From Podochytrium sp. JEL0797 (Eukaryota; Chytridiomycota; Chytridiomycetes; Chytridiales; Chytriomycetaceae), in NCBI GenBank assembly GCA_027596195.1, contig JADGJG010000300.1:1-24831 (forward strand): a stretch of 24,831 nucleotides of DNA. The letters are read 5' to 3'. The number at the start of each line of letters is the position of its first letter. The first letter of the stretch is position 1. Shown here in pieces: positions 8,398 through 20,744 of this stretch. The notes under the pieces were generated by a model that made no database searches, had not been told where the DNA came from, and saw nothing but the letters and a program-made list of their open reading frames with translations. The position numbers were made by a program, and so were the translations under genes.

Positions 8398-11101
8398 TTA
8401 TTTTGCTTTCAAGATTCTCTTCACATATTCCCCAACTCCCCCCTCCAACAACTTAACCCCCCTCTCCTCCACCAAATAAACCACATCCGAAAACCGTTCC
8501 ACAAAATACTGATCATGCGAAACCACAACAACAGCCGCACTCGTCTCTTTCACCGCCTCCAACATCGCCTCAATCGTATCCATATCCAAATGATTCGTCG
8601 GTTCATCCAACACAATCAAATTCTTGCCCCCAAACACCTCCAAAGCAACCGCAACCCTCACTCTCTGCCCCCCCGAAAAAGTCCTCAACACCCTCGTCGC
8701 AATCGCACCAACCCCAAACCCCCCCAAATGCGCCCTCAACTCCTGCTCACTAACCCCCTCATTCCGCTCCTTCATCAACTGCAACGGCGTCTTATCCAAC
8801 GGCAAACGCACCGTCAAGTCCTGTGACACATGCGCAATCCTCAGTTTCGGGTGCTGCGTGACGAGTCCAGAGGTGGGTGTGAGACTTCCAATGAGGAGGT
8901 TGATGAGGGTCGATTTGCCTTGTCCGTTGGCGCCGACGATGGCGAGGTGTTGGCCTTGTTGGATGTTGAGGGTCACGTTGGAGAGGACGAGGGGTCCGCC
9001 GTTGCGTGGGGAGTAGGAAAAGGAGACGGATTCCATTTCGATGAGGGCGGTGTTGGTGCGGAGGGGCTCTGGATCGGGGATGGACCACTTCGCCGCGGCA
9101 TCAGCAACAAGATTCAAAAAAAAAACGCAAGACAAAAACTCACATTCGGCGTCGCCTCCGAAGTATCCATCTCAACCCCCACAGCCCGATTCAAAAAATA
9201 GCCTTCCATATCGCGATTCAACTTGAACCGATGTCCCTTCGCGTTCACTTCCAATCCGAATCGATCGTCGAGTTTCTTGTCATCGCCCGTTTTCTTGGCG
9301 TGTCGCAGCCCTTCTTGGATACTTTGCTCAATATGAGCGCGCTTTTTGTCGAGTGCGTCTTGGCGTTTTTCATCGCGCTTGAGCTTGTCTTCTTGATTGG
9401 TCACGAATTCGGAGTAATTTCCGGCGTAATAGAACTGCAATGAAAGAATGCGGGGGAAGGTTTGGAGGCAAAATGATGGTGAGTAACCAAACAGGTTTAA
9501 ACCAAAACAAAAACACTCAACAAGCTGCTTCTTCTTGAACTCGATAATCTCCGTCACAGTGGCATCCAAAAACGAGCGATCGTGGGACACAATCAGGAGA
9601 GTTGTGTTGTCGAGGTTTTTCTTGATGTACTTTTGAAGCCAGAGAATTGCGGGCAGGTCCAAGTGGTTCGTGGGTTCATCGAGGAGGAGAATATCGGGTT
9701 CCATGAACAGGGCTTGGGCAAGGGATACTCGCATCTTCCAGCCACCAGAGAGTTGTTGGAGTGGGCCGTCTTGCCATGCAGTGCTGAAACCGAGGCCCTT
9801 GAGAACTTTACGCGCTTTGGATTCGGCAGCGTTCGCGTCGAACTGAGACAATGAATGTTAGATAGGAGCTTCGTGTCGAGGTTTCGGTTCGCTTGTTTCG
9901 ACCGCTCAAAGTGAATATCTCGCTCGCTTCGCTGGCTCCATGTCGCCTCACTCACATTCTTCAAATTCGCATACAGCTCCTCGACAAACTTGGCCACAAT
10001 CAACGGAGCGTCAAGAACCTCCGACTCAATGACAGGCAACAAATGGGCCTTCTTCATCTCTTCGATTTTGGCCTCCAGAACGACCAGTTCAAGACGACAA
10101 TCCCAACCACGGGCGCCACTTCTTTTGACGGCAAGTTTGAACATGGCGTCCGTTTCGGCACGAAGATTCTGAAATTCGGTTGCGCGTACAGCGAGTGCCA
10201 ACGCGTGCGGGTCCGCAGACTCCTGGGCGTGCTGAAGTTCAGCGAGGTGTTGCTTCCAGCGGGCGACTTTGCGGTCGGCATCCATAACAACATCAAGGAC
10301 GACGCGTTCGGTGGCCACATCTTCGAGTTGTTCGACACACAGGATTTTGATATTGAGAGGGAATCCAATCAAGGAGCCAGTGGACATGCAGGTCAGGAGG
10401 GTGGATTTGCCGACACCGTTTCTACCAATGAGGCCGTAGTGGACGCCTTGGAAGAGTTTGAGGTGGGCGTCCTTTGAGGTGAATGTTTGTTTAACCATAA
10501 AACGCGTCCAAACAGGGGAACACTGTACCTGCAGCAAGGCGTTGTTGTTGACGACAATGTTGACCTGCTTCAGATCGACATCGTTGGCCAGGGTTTCTAG
10601 AGTATCGACCTTGAAGCGCGACTGTTGAGACGTGGCGACGAGTTCGAATGCGGGTTGTTGTGGCAGTTGTTGCTGTGGGGTAGAAGACTCGGGCTCTGCA
10701 GTGGCAGTTTTCCTGGTGCGGCGAAGGTTGCGTTGTTTGGGAGAAATCTTGGAAGACTCCTTGGATGAAGATGGCTTGGACGAGGATTCGTTGGATGAAG
10801 GCATCTTGGGGGACTCCTTGGCCACAGTTCCCGCCTTCGACCCACCCCCCCTCATCCCATCCTCTGGAACAGCACTCTCCCTCCCTTCACTCACAGGAGA
10901 CACTGCCAGCGAGGCAAATAGCGCATCCAACTCCTCCTCCTCCACTCCAAGCTCCTCCACAAACGGCCCCGTGGCTTCGCGCAGCGCTCCCTGATCGTCG
11001 CAATCGTGTGCAAGCATCGAGATCATGGCCATCACATCTTCGTCAGCCGTGGGATGAAGCTTTTGCAGCCGTGCAACGAATCGAGCACCGAGCGTTATCA
11101 T
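8398..11101 (-). CDS. ABC-F family ATPase (GCN20/ABCF3-like)
   Basis: Exons 11101-10529, 10471-9956, 9842-9522, 9434-9144 and 9087-8398 give 796 aa. Two nucleotide-binding domains and no membrane segment define the soluble ABC-F class. NBD1 has Walker A GRNGVGKST (207-215), signature LSGGW (394-398) and Walker B/D-loop LDEPTNHLD (417-425). NBD2 has GANGQGKST (619-627), FSGGQ (704-708) and LDEPTNHLD (727-735). A charged linker lies between. The N-terminus (1-65) is acidic-helical, then Ser/Lys/Pro-rich, as in the Gcn1-binding region of GCN20. Expected role is ribosome-associated ATPase activity in translation or its stress control; another fungal ABC-F subgroup is possible because of the linker. 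Introns are 57, 113, 87 and 56 bp; the first (10472-10528) has no in-frame stop. An in-frame ATG at 11170 would add 23 residues. Confidence 0.88.
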
Positions 11102-11217
11102 TTTGTGTTTGTTTTTTGTTTGTTTCTGGTCTTGAACCTTTCGTTCTCGCTTCCCCACACACTCAATCACCTAATCAATCGTATTTAAAGAACTCATCCA
11201 CGATCCTGTATTCAAAT
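11102..11217. promoter_or_regulatory. 116-bp spacer between the DOP1 stop and the ABC-F start
   Basis: Both genes lie on the minus strand. This spacer must hold the DOP1 3' end and the ABC-F promoter, or the ABC-F promoter reaches into DOP1. On the minus strand it contains TTTAAATA (about 11182-11189), a weak TATA-like element 80 bp before the start codon. Confidence 0.35.
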
Positions 11218-14200
11218 TCACACCCTGTCCGACCGTGGACTGCCCAACCCCGCCGATCCGCTTCCCAGGGACCGGACTCCTCCCGAAGCAACCGGAGATG
11301 AATAGCTCGCCGCATCCACATCCATGATATCTGCTTCCAGCAGCTCCTCTATACACACCATATCCGGTTTGGACGCCGCAAACGTCGAAGAGTATGTGTG
11401 GTGGCTCAGCGTCCCAATGAATGGCGCAAGTTGCCGTTTGTCCAGCACGGATCGCATGGTTAGGAGTGGTCTGCGCAACGGCTGGCTGTTGACTGACCGA
11501 ATGAACGATGATTCTTCTTGCGGAGTGGCCTATTTTTTGTTTGTCAGTGGTTTTGTATAAAGGAGCAAGGCGATGACAATCGCATCACGACGCGTTCGCA
11601 CGGAATCGCGCCGCAATACATTCAGCATCGCATACACAGGACACGCCTCTCTTCGCTCTTCATCGCATCGCCTCGCTCTCGACACCCCAACATGCACTCA
11701 AAAATTCACAAGGTACAAACCTCACGCGTCGCAATCCCCCACTTGACACTCAACTTGTCCACCAACGAAGTAGGTTGCTGCAATGCCACCGCCATCTCAG
11801 CCACATCGCCATCCACGGGGCTGGGGCTACCGAAATCAACCATTTCACTAATGAAAATCCACTGATGCCTGTTTGTTATTCCGAATTTGGGTTAGGCATG
11901 CATGCAAACCCGGCAAAACAAGAAAACAAACCATTGGAACTCCTCAGTCCCCAACAAAAGCAACAACTCCAACAGCTTACAACACGACAAAAAGACTTGC
12001 AAATCATCTTTGGTCCCATGATCCCGCAGGTACACACCAAATATTTGAATCTATAACACTCCCCGCGTCAGTCAGTGAAAAAAAAACACACCCCAACAAA
12101 GCACACACACCAACTCCGTCAACACAATCGGCCACAAATTCGCCAAATGATGTGCAGTCATACGACACATGAGAATCCGCAAACACAGGTACGCCTCGCT
12201 ATGAATCGGTCCCGCCGGTCCCTTGAGGATTTCAACCAGTTTCTCTTGAATCAGGGGCAACTGCGGAAGGTATTGGTCCACGGTGCCGCACCAAATCAAA
12301 AACGACAACCGTCGCACAGAGTAGACGCGCATTTGGAGTTCCTGGTCGCGGGACACAAAGATGCTAGACGAATTGGCGGCCGAGATTTTTGCTAGAAGTC
12401 CGGTTTAGCATCCTCCCATCGACAGAAGCAACACCTACACACCCGCACACACAAAAAAAAACTCACCAGCAATCTCCGCAACCCTCGCCTCCTTATCCGC
12501 ATTCGCCAACACATTCACAATCCCCTTCCACACCCGAAACGGCGTAACATGCATCTCAAAAAACCTTGCGTCCAAAAACGCGTCCCACGTTTCCTTTTTC
12601 CACGTCTTGACGGCAAACGGGAGCTTGGCCGCAACAGCCGCCAGAATCTCAAGCAAGGGCTTGTACCGCGCCCCAATCAGATTCGGATTCATTTTGAGTT
12701 GCGGACCGAGGAGGTAATACACGAGGTTCGTCATGACTCCGAGAATCTTTTCTTGGTCGAGAACGAGTTTGCGGAGGTGCGGGATAATCGTGGTTGAGAG
12801 GTACACTTGGATATCCGCCGAAATGAACGCTGTGGATGGTTTGTGTACGGCAGGAAACCCTGCGGGGGGAGAAGCGGTCATGGTGGTGGGGCCTTGGAGA
12901 ACGGGTAATGGGGCATCAGGCGGTTTGGCGCAATATTGGATCGTGAGGTCTAGCAGTTTTTGGTACATTTCGTCCATGTGGAAGCGCATGCGTTTATCGT
13001 CAAAGTGGCGTGTGAGAATTAGCTTTTCGACGCAGACCGTGATTAACCTAACATGTTGTTGCTCGAGTTGAGTAAATGAGACTCGGGGTAAAGAGGGAAT
13101 ATCAGACGACCCACGAACCTCAGCATCGACGGAAGAAAATAATTGGCATTCAAAATCGCGGGAAGCGGCAAACAGTCCTTCGCATACGTGTGGAGCGAAG
13201 GCCACAACGCGTTCATAGTTTCCGGGTCAACACAGAACGCAATATACTTTTCCAAAAAGAAGAGCAAATGCGAATCCGATCTGGTGTTTTTGGTTTAGCT
13301 CTCGACCAAATCAAACAAAATTTGAGCTCACATTTGCTTAGACCGCACATGGAACGGATTCCCCTTCTCCTTCGAAGTCGCCGCATTCGTATGAAACAGA
13401 AACCGCGTCTTCAACCCTTCCACGACCGTCGACATGACAACCTTAGGCGAACACTCAGGAACCAAATGCAGCATGCTCAACACGGCATGGTCGATCGTAT
13501 ACGTTGACTTCGAAGCGTCATACAGCAGTGTTTCCTGACAATCCGAAAACCAAACTTCCACGACGGATTCAATCAGGTGAGCAGGGTATTTGGAATACAC
13601 CGTTTCCAAGACGCGGCGAATGCTTGATTTGACACAGGAACAGAGAAAGTCGAGGGACGCGCCTGAGATGGCATGATTTTGTGTTGAAGCGTTTTCTGCA
13701 AATGGATCCGCTCGGAACAGCGAAAACAGGTTCTTCAACACAATCAACACTCCGGGCAGCAGTTCGATAATCGCATCCCTGTGTTGTTTGAAAATCATGA
13801 GACACATATCGCCCACCACTACCATCACCACCAAACTCTACCTCGAATTCTTTGGCTCACTATCCACCGCCTCATTCGCCGAATTATCCACAAACACACT
13901 CGTCACAATTCCCGTAAGGTTATAATCCCACAAAGTCCCACCACCCCCTCCCGATCCAGACCCTTTCGCTTTATCCCCAACCCCACGGTTCCAATTAACC
14001 TCACTCGTCAAACAAAACTGCACCACCTTGTCCAAAGCTGCCACGAGAATCACAACATCATTGTCGGGGGCTCCCATCACGCCGCGGTTGCGGTAGTTTT
14101 CTTGGCACCAGGACACGTATTCGGCGATTTCGTGTTCACGGACAGAGATTTGGGAGCAGAGGACGGAGAGGATGGGTTGGAGGGCTGAACGGAACGAGAG

Positions 14201-17200
14201 GTTCAATCGCGGGAGGAGAAGGAGGATGAAATCGATCCAGTGTTGGAGGACATGGCGGTTCGAGGGTTTCGTGAGGGCAGCAAGAATCATGTGGAGGAAG
14301 GTGGGAGACGTTTCTACACGCACAAACAGAGCCAGTCAACAACACTCAAGACTGTGTCGACAAAAAAAGGACTCACCAAACGAATCAATCTGCTCATCCA
14401 ACTTTGAAGTCGACGGAGACAGCCCCAACACTTCCCGACTCGACACAATCAAATTATCCAACGCGTCTCCGACGGTCAACGAGTTTCGCCGCTGCGCACT
14501 CCTCTGCGAAAGCATCATCTTCTCCTGATTCTCATGCAACGAGCTCATGACCATCAACAACCGCGGCTGGAGGTCCAACTGAGCCACCGCAATCGAATAC
14601 GACAGCTTGTGAATCAGCACGCGTACTACGACCGAGTTCATGCTGCTCTGGAGTTCAGAGAAGCCCAGAAACTTGGAAATGAATTCGCAGGATTGCGATT
14701 GGATTGATGTGTTGATGGCTTGGAGCTTTTCGTAATTGGGGTGAAACACGCCGCCCGCATGGATTTCGGTTCGCAAGAATCTGTAACATGATTGTTTGAG
14801 CACGCATACAGCTCGCATAAATGCAACCACAAACCTCAAACAGATGTAAATCAAAACCTCCGCATAATTCAGCTGATCCAACGTCGTTTCGAATTCTACC
14901 CCAAAACGAAAGTCAGTCGACACCCCACGCGACCCTCAAGCAACCTCACCTTCCTCCAACCACTCAACATCCTTGGTATCCAAAAAATCAGCCTCCCGAA
15001 TCCGCTCAGACCACAGCGTCTGGAGCAACGGTCGATACCCCACAAGCAGCAGACAAAGGGTTTCCAAAGAATACAGCACTTGGCCCATGTTGAATTCGCG
15101 TTTGTAGAAGTACACCTTCTCTTCGCGGTCTTCAACCGCAATGCTTTCGGAAAGCACGACAATGTCGGGATGCAGGAGCGTTGCCAAAATGGGTTCAATA
15201 ACTCTAAAACGCCGGGATCGAGTCGTAAGCATAAATCCGATACCACAAAAAAGCATACAAACCTTGAATACGAAGTAACATAAGTCTTCAACCACGCCTC
15301 CCCACTCCTCCGCACCGACGGAATCTGACTCCTCAATCCATCCAACACCAAAAACAAGGGCCGTGAGAAGGCAATCCCCGTCTGCTTCTGGTTCGTTTCA
15401 CTCAACCGCCAGAGGATCCCGAACCGTTGCTGGTGCGACACGAGTTCCACAAGGTCACGCGAGGAGAGAAAGTTGGCCACCACGTTTTCAACAATGTAGG
15501 CTCCGAATTTCGTGATGCTGCCGACTTGCCAAATGAGTTCGACGGCGCGCGTGTGGTAAATTCCAAATTCGGGATCCAAGTAGAACCAGAGCTGTAAAAT
15601 CGGGGTGAGAATTCGTACAGACTCTCTCCTCAACGAACCTTGCTGACTGCGATTTGAATAAACTGCTCAACATCAAAGTTCAACGAGATGCCCGACTTTG
15701 ATGCTCGGAGCAGGATTTGATCCATACAGGTCAAGCAAATATTCAACACACTGAACTCGGTCGTCTAAAATTGCGCAAAATTCAGCACAAAGTCTCGACA
15801 CCAAAACCAAAAAACCAGAAAATACCCGAGCAGCACAATCCCCCAACACCCCGAACCAATCCCACTTATCCATTTCACTTCCATGAGAAACTACGCGTCC
15901 TCTCCCCCCACCTTCCGCAGCATCACCATCCACGCTGACATCAATCGTCGAACAAGCCAACTGCCCCACCATCGCACACACCACTTCCAACAACACAACA
16001 AGCGAATAACTTTTCTTATTCGACACCTCCCCACCCACATCCGCGGATTCCCCATCCTTCCCAATAGCACCATCCCCACCACCACCCCCAAACACGCAAA
16101 CCACTTGCCTCACCAAACTCTCCAAAAACCCCACCAACTTCTCAAACCCCATCATCACCACCGGCCGACCCACCGCAAATTCGGAAAAGTATGGACTCGA
16201 AAACACAGTCGGATCATCCACCCCGACTTCCTCACTCGCCCCCTCCCCGTTTCCATACAGAATCGAACAGAAAGACGCAATACTGATATCCGGAGAATCC
16301 ACCGACCGACTCCTCCCCCGTTTCGACTCATCAAAACTCGAATGCGGGAAACTCGTGGCAACCGTCTCCGTTTGAGACGCAAACTGAGGATTTTTGAGTG
16401 TCCACGATTGCACAATGCTTTGGTGAGGGATTTTGGAAAGCACAGTCGAACAGAGGTGCAAGAACAGTGGAAGCTTTTGGGCGTTCAAAGTCAAGTCGTC
16501 TGAGGATTTGAGAGTCTGATGAAACCATGGGTTGAGATTCAAAAACGCAACAATCGAAACGACGGAACGAACCTCCAATTGGGCAGTCAACCAGTAAAAC
16601 AGCATTGGCAAATGAATCCGCTTCACTTCTTCTTCATCAACTCGAATAATTCCAAGCATGTATTCGAGCAGTTCGTAGACCTGCCAACGAAATGTTTGAA
16701 TTCGTGATATCAGGCCAATTTTTCTCCACGCAAAGGTCTCCACGAACCTGCATATTTTGACACGGCCCAATCGGATTCGCTTGCACCAAATGATAGATAT
16801 GCTTCCAAATCGCGTACGGGTTAATCGCATCCAACAGCATTTCAGCCGATTGCAGGAGCTAAAAGCCACAAAAATCATTATTCTGACCCCTACAGAAAGC
16901 AAAAAAATCATACCTCCTTATATCCCGCAAACGTGACGCTCCTTTGCTTCAGCGATTTGAACACATCCAACAAAATGCGATCGAGCAACACATTCCCAAT
17001 CTCTTCCTTATCCATCAAAGAAAGCATGATTCGATACGGCTTCGTGAGGTCGTGAATGTCTTCGGAATACGTCCAGAGCATGTTTCGGATGGTGGAGATG
17101 AGGGATTCGCGGGACGTTAGGGAAAGGGAGGTCGAGGATCCTTGTTTTTTTGCAATGGTGAGACGGGCATCACAACGCGGTGGTCCGTTCAAGCCGGATT

Positions 17201-18893
17201 TTCACACTGCTTACCCAAAAGCCATGAATACAGTCTCCTGTTGAGACTCATATCCTTTCTCAACACGACTCCAATCGCAGCACGAATCAGTTCCACGACT
17301 TCATCCTCCGGAAACAACCTTGCACAAAACAATCGCGATGAGGACACATGGCAAACACAAAAAAAACTCTTACTCGTTCTGCAACGGGAAATGCACCACC
17401 AACAACTCCAACGCCCCCCTCTGCACGAGAATTTGTTTATCCTCCAAAGAGGCCGACAAGGCGCGACACATGACGAGGGTTTCGGTTCCCAGAATTTCCG
17501 TGAGTTCTGTTGGTTTTGTTTGGAAATAGAATCAGCATTCGGAAAGCCCTTCCTCCGAAATATTGCACGGGTTCGATTTCCCAGCCCGACCCACTCAAAC
17601 CACTCTTCACTCGTCAATCAAAATTCACGACCCGCATATCCTTATACCCTCCAACCCATTTCGTTCGACCTCGCATCTCCAAAGACCACTTCAGGAGTGT
17701 CACGCGATTCCCCTTTCGAATTCCACTCGCACCCCACGCAACACACCAAAACCGCTTCACAACCCCCCCCCCCCCCCCCCCCTCGCCCTCCACCCCCCAA
17801 AATAAAAAAACCTCACCTTTCTTCTCCCTAAACCGCGGCATCCTCCTCCCCAAATAACACACCGCCGCCCCCCTCACCCTCGCTCCACTCCCCATCGCCA
17901 GCGCGACCCCCCCAAAAAAAACCCTCGTCCCCATACTCTTACACAAACAATCCAACATGTCCATAACCGGTTCGAAAAACTCGTTTCCCTCCTCCTCCAA
18001 CCCCGGCAGGAGCGCAAGCAGGAGCCCTTTGAGTGAGGGGTGGAGGGAGGTGGCAGAGAGGGTGAGGTAGTGGTGGGAGTAGATGTGGAGGAGGACGGGC
18101 TGTTGGAATGAAGAGAGGGGTGTGAGTGGGTGGGAGGTGGAATGGGGGTTTTTTTTACCTTGACGGACATGGCAGCGTTTTGGAAGAAGGGAAACAGTCC
18201 ATAAGACCACAGCGGCAAATCTTCCGCCAATTGCGCAGGCTGGAGAGAGAGAGAGTAGAACCACAAGAGAGATCGAGAGAAAAGGTTGGTTGAGAATCGC
18301 ACCCACAAATCATCCTCCCTCCCTCCACAACACAAACGTGAAATGGCACAACATACCCCCGCCGCCTCAAATATCGCCTGATAAACCTCCAAAGTCTTCT
18401 GATGCACCCCCGACGGCAACGCCGGATTCAAACACTGCGCCAACCGTTTCGAAACAATCAACTTGCGCGGCACGTTCGCATACTGACTATGAGTTTGTAG
18501 GGTCTAATCACGAAACTCGCATCAATTCGGAGGGGGAACAGGTGGGGGGTAAGGACGGCGAAAAAAACCTTGAGCAGTTTCGACAAGAACCCAATCACAT
18601 CCGCCCACTCATTCACCGAATCAAACATCTTGAGAATCGCATCAATCGCATTCACATATCGTTTGTATTTCGGGTCCTTCTTGAGCGCTACCATCAACGT
18701 GTTTAACCACAACCAACAAAGAATCGCTCAAACACAGGGGTTTACCCTCAAAATCCTGCGCAACAACCACACGTGCACCCGATCCCGATACCCCACCGAT
18801 GCGTGAATACCCCGATGGACTGGTGCTTCGCCCCGTGGTGGTGGAAGGGTGCGGGCTCGGCGTTGGGGACGATCGCGTCCCATTTGCGTTCAT
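11218..18893 (-). CDS. DOP1: DOP1/Dopey-family membrane-trafficking protein
   Basis: Twenty-four exons, all phase-consistent, give 1925 aa: 18893-18746, 18687-18569, 18482-18357, 18239-18159, 18099-17817, 17506-17374, 17318-17215, 17140-16914, 16858-16748, 16680-16573, 16515-15826, 15764-15639, 15591-15263, 15203-14950, 14895-14835, 14780-14377, 14313-13842, 13778-13332, 13280-13119, 13047-12467, 12391-12111, 12050-11932, 11868-11721, 11481-11218. The Dopey N-terminal domain is clear: FDSVNEWADVIGFLSKLLK, SKRLAQCLNPALPSGVHQK, LPLWSYGLFPFFQNAAMSVK, LLALLPGLEE and DMSLNRRLYSWLLG. The C-terminus has RMTAHHLANLWPIVLTEL and a Leu-rich KLLELLLLLGTEEFQWHQWI block typical of the family. Family knowledge: DOP1 works with MON2 at Golgi and endosomal membranes and in cell morphogenesis. 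Residues 1-45 are a Ser/Thr/Pro-rich head. Intron 10 (57 bp) lacks an in-frame stop; intron 5 (310 bp) carries a 20-C run. Confidence 0.93.
17763..17782. repeat. run of 20 C residues inside DOP1 intron 5
   Basis: A homopolymer of 20 C on the plus strand (20 G in the transcript) sits about 55 bp after the 5' splice site of the 310-bp fifth DOP1 intron (17507-17816). It could form quadruplex structure in the pre-mRNA. Its exact length may be affected by sequencing error. Confidence 0.85.
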
Positions 18894-19074
18894 GTTTTTT
18901 TGGGGGGGTGAAATTCGACACACTCCAAACGCCCGTCTCATACCAATCGTATTCATTCATTGGGTACACTCCCCATCCATCCCCCACCCACCGTCTCAGC
19001 AAATTAAAAAACGCCACACCCTCCTCCTCTCTCACCTAACACCCCACCATCCCCACCACCCCCCTCCCAAACCC
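18894..19074. promoter_or_regulatory. 181-bp spacer between RMD1 and DOP1 genes
   Basis: Head-to-tail minus-strand spacer holding the RMD1 3' end and DOP1 promoter. A minus-strand frame (19035-18748) is open across it but overlaps the first DOP1 exon in another phase and shows no domain, so it is not called a gene. An A-rich stretch lies directly before the DOP1 ATG in the sense strand. Confidence 0.4.
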
Positions 19075-20708
19075 TCACACCCCCCCAACAATACTCCCGC
19101 CCTTGGAAATAAAACTCCCCAAATCAATACTAATCGTAATCAACCCAATCACAATCTCCAATCCAATCAAGAAAATCACAATCCACTCCAACTGCTCGCC
19201 ATGCGTCGACGTCAAATTATCCTTCAACATGGCCAACAGGTCCGAAATCACGGCTACGCGTTGGTTCACCAAGTCCACGCGTTGGTTGATTTCGAGGTAG
19301 CCGCGGATGGCCGTGTATCTGGGTATTTTGGGATGGGTTGGTGAATTCGGAAGTGGGAGGGAATGGGAGAGGTTCAAAGTGTGGATGCGCTTTCACGCGC
19401 GAGGAATCGACCGCAAAGAGCGGTCAAGAATCGCTCGCGAGCGAAAGAGGGAGAGGGAGAGGGGTCGCAAAAACAAAAAAACTCACAAGGGCTCAAACGC
19501 AGGCTCCGACCAAAAGATTTCAGGCGTATCAAGCACATTTGACACAAGGTTCACGTTGATTCTCATAATAAACAGCTGGTACAAAAAAACAAATCCGTCT
19601 TAGAAACGCTGTCCCAAAATCACAAGAACCCAAAAACACACAACAAACCTGTCCAATCTTCTTATTAATCGCCTTCCGATGCATATGAATCTTTCCCGTC
19701 TCCGCCATAACACTCGGAATCCTTCTCGTACTCTCAATGGTCTCCTCAATCAACCCCTCAAACAGCGTCAACTTGGCACTCTGCGCAAACGCATACGAAA
19801 TCGTGAGCTTGATCATGACAGACGAAGTCGGAGAAATAAGCGTGATAATGTCATTGTAAATACGCGCTTGTTGTTGGCGGGAGTAGAGGTAATGGAATTT
19901 TTCGCTTTCGAGGTCGTTGTGGTCTGGAATGTGGTTGTGTGAGTTGTTTGCGGATGAGTGTGTGAAATGGGCGTATTATGGCTAGAGTTCCCCTAATTTG
20001 CTCCGCTGCGCGCCGCGCGCGACGCGTGCAGTCTCGCCGTCGTTCGATCCCACTCATGCAGCTTCGCTGCGTTATCGCCGCGCTGCTCGCGACGCGCACC
20101 CGCACCGCCTCGCTACGCACAACTCCGCTCCCGCCTCGCTCCACTCAGCTCCACTCAAAAAAAACACATACCAATACTCTCCTCCTCAAAAGGCCTTATA
20201 TCCAACAAAACCTCCTGCTCTTCCTCCTCCGTCAACCCCCACATAACGACCACCCCGAAATCAAAGAAAATCAATTCCGGCACGGTCGTACGTCGCACAA
20301 GGTCCTTGTAACTGCCGGACCCGACAGCTTCAATCGTGTCGCTAAAGTCGCCGTAGGATGTGCCTCCGTTGAGGGTTGTAGCTGGGGGTGGTGGTGGGGC
20401 GGTGGTGGTGGACTCGAGGGTGATGGAGTGGGAGAGTGGGGGTGGGTTTGCGAATTGGACGGGGGCCGTCGAGGTTTCAAAAACGGCGCGAGGGGGTGTA
20501 GTCCCATTTTGAGAAGAAGGAAGCAACAAAGATTGCAGCATTTGTTCACTCGAAGAGGCAGCAGACGAGGAAGACGAGGATTCATTGGTTTCGGGGTTCG
20601 TGTTGAGGTTGGGGTCGGCTGCCGAAGTGGAGGGGTCGTATTGGCCAAAGAATGGGGAGAAGGAGTAGGGAGTGTAGAGGGCTGTGTGGGATGGGAAAAG
20701 GCTGTTAG

Positions 20709-20744
<36 letters not shown>

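Noticed and set aside
15673..16911. Single uninterrupted 412-aa DOP1 exon
   Set aside because: The frame stays open through the likely 57-bp intron and past a good splice site at 15825; splicing at 15765-15825 gives a far better Dopey-like continuation.
18748..19035. Separate small gene between RMD1 and DOP1
   Set aside because: It overlaps DOP1 exon 1 in another phase, has no recognisable domain, and occupies the only room for the DOP1 promoter.
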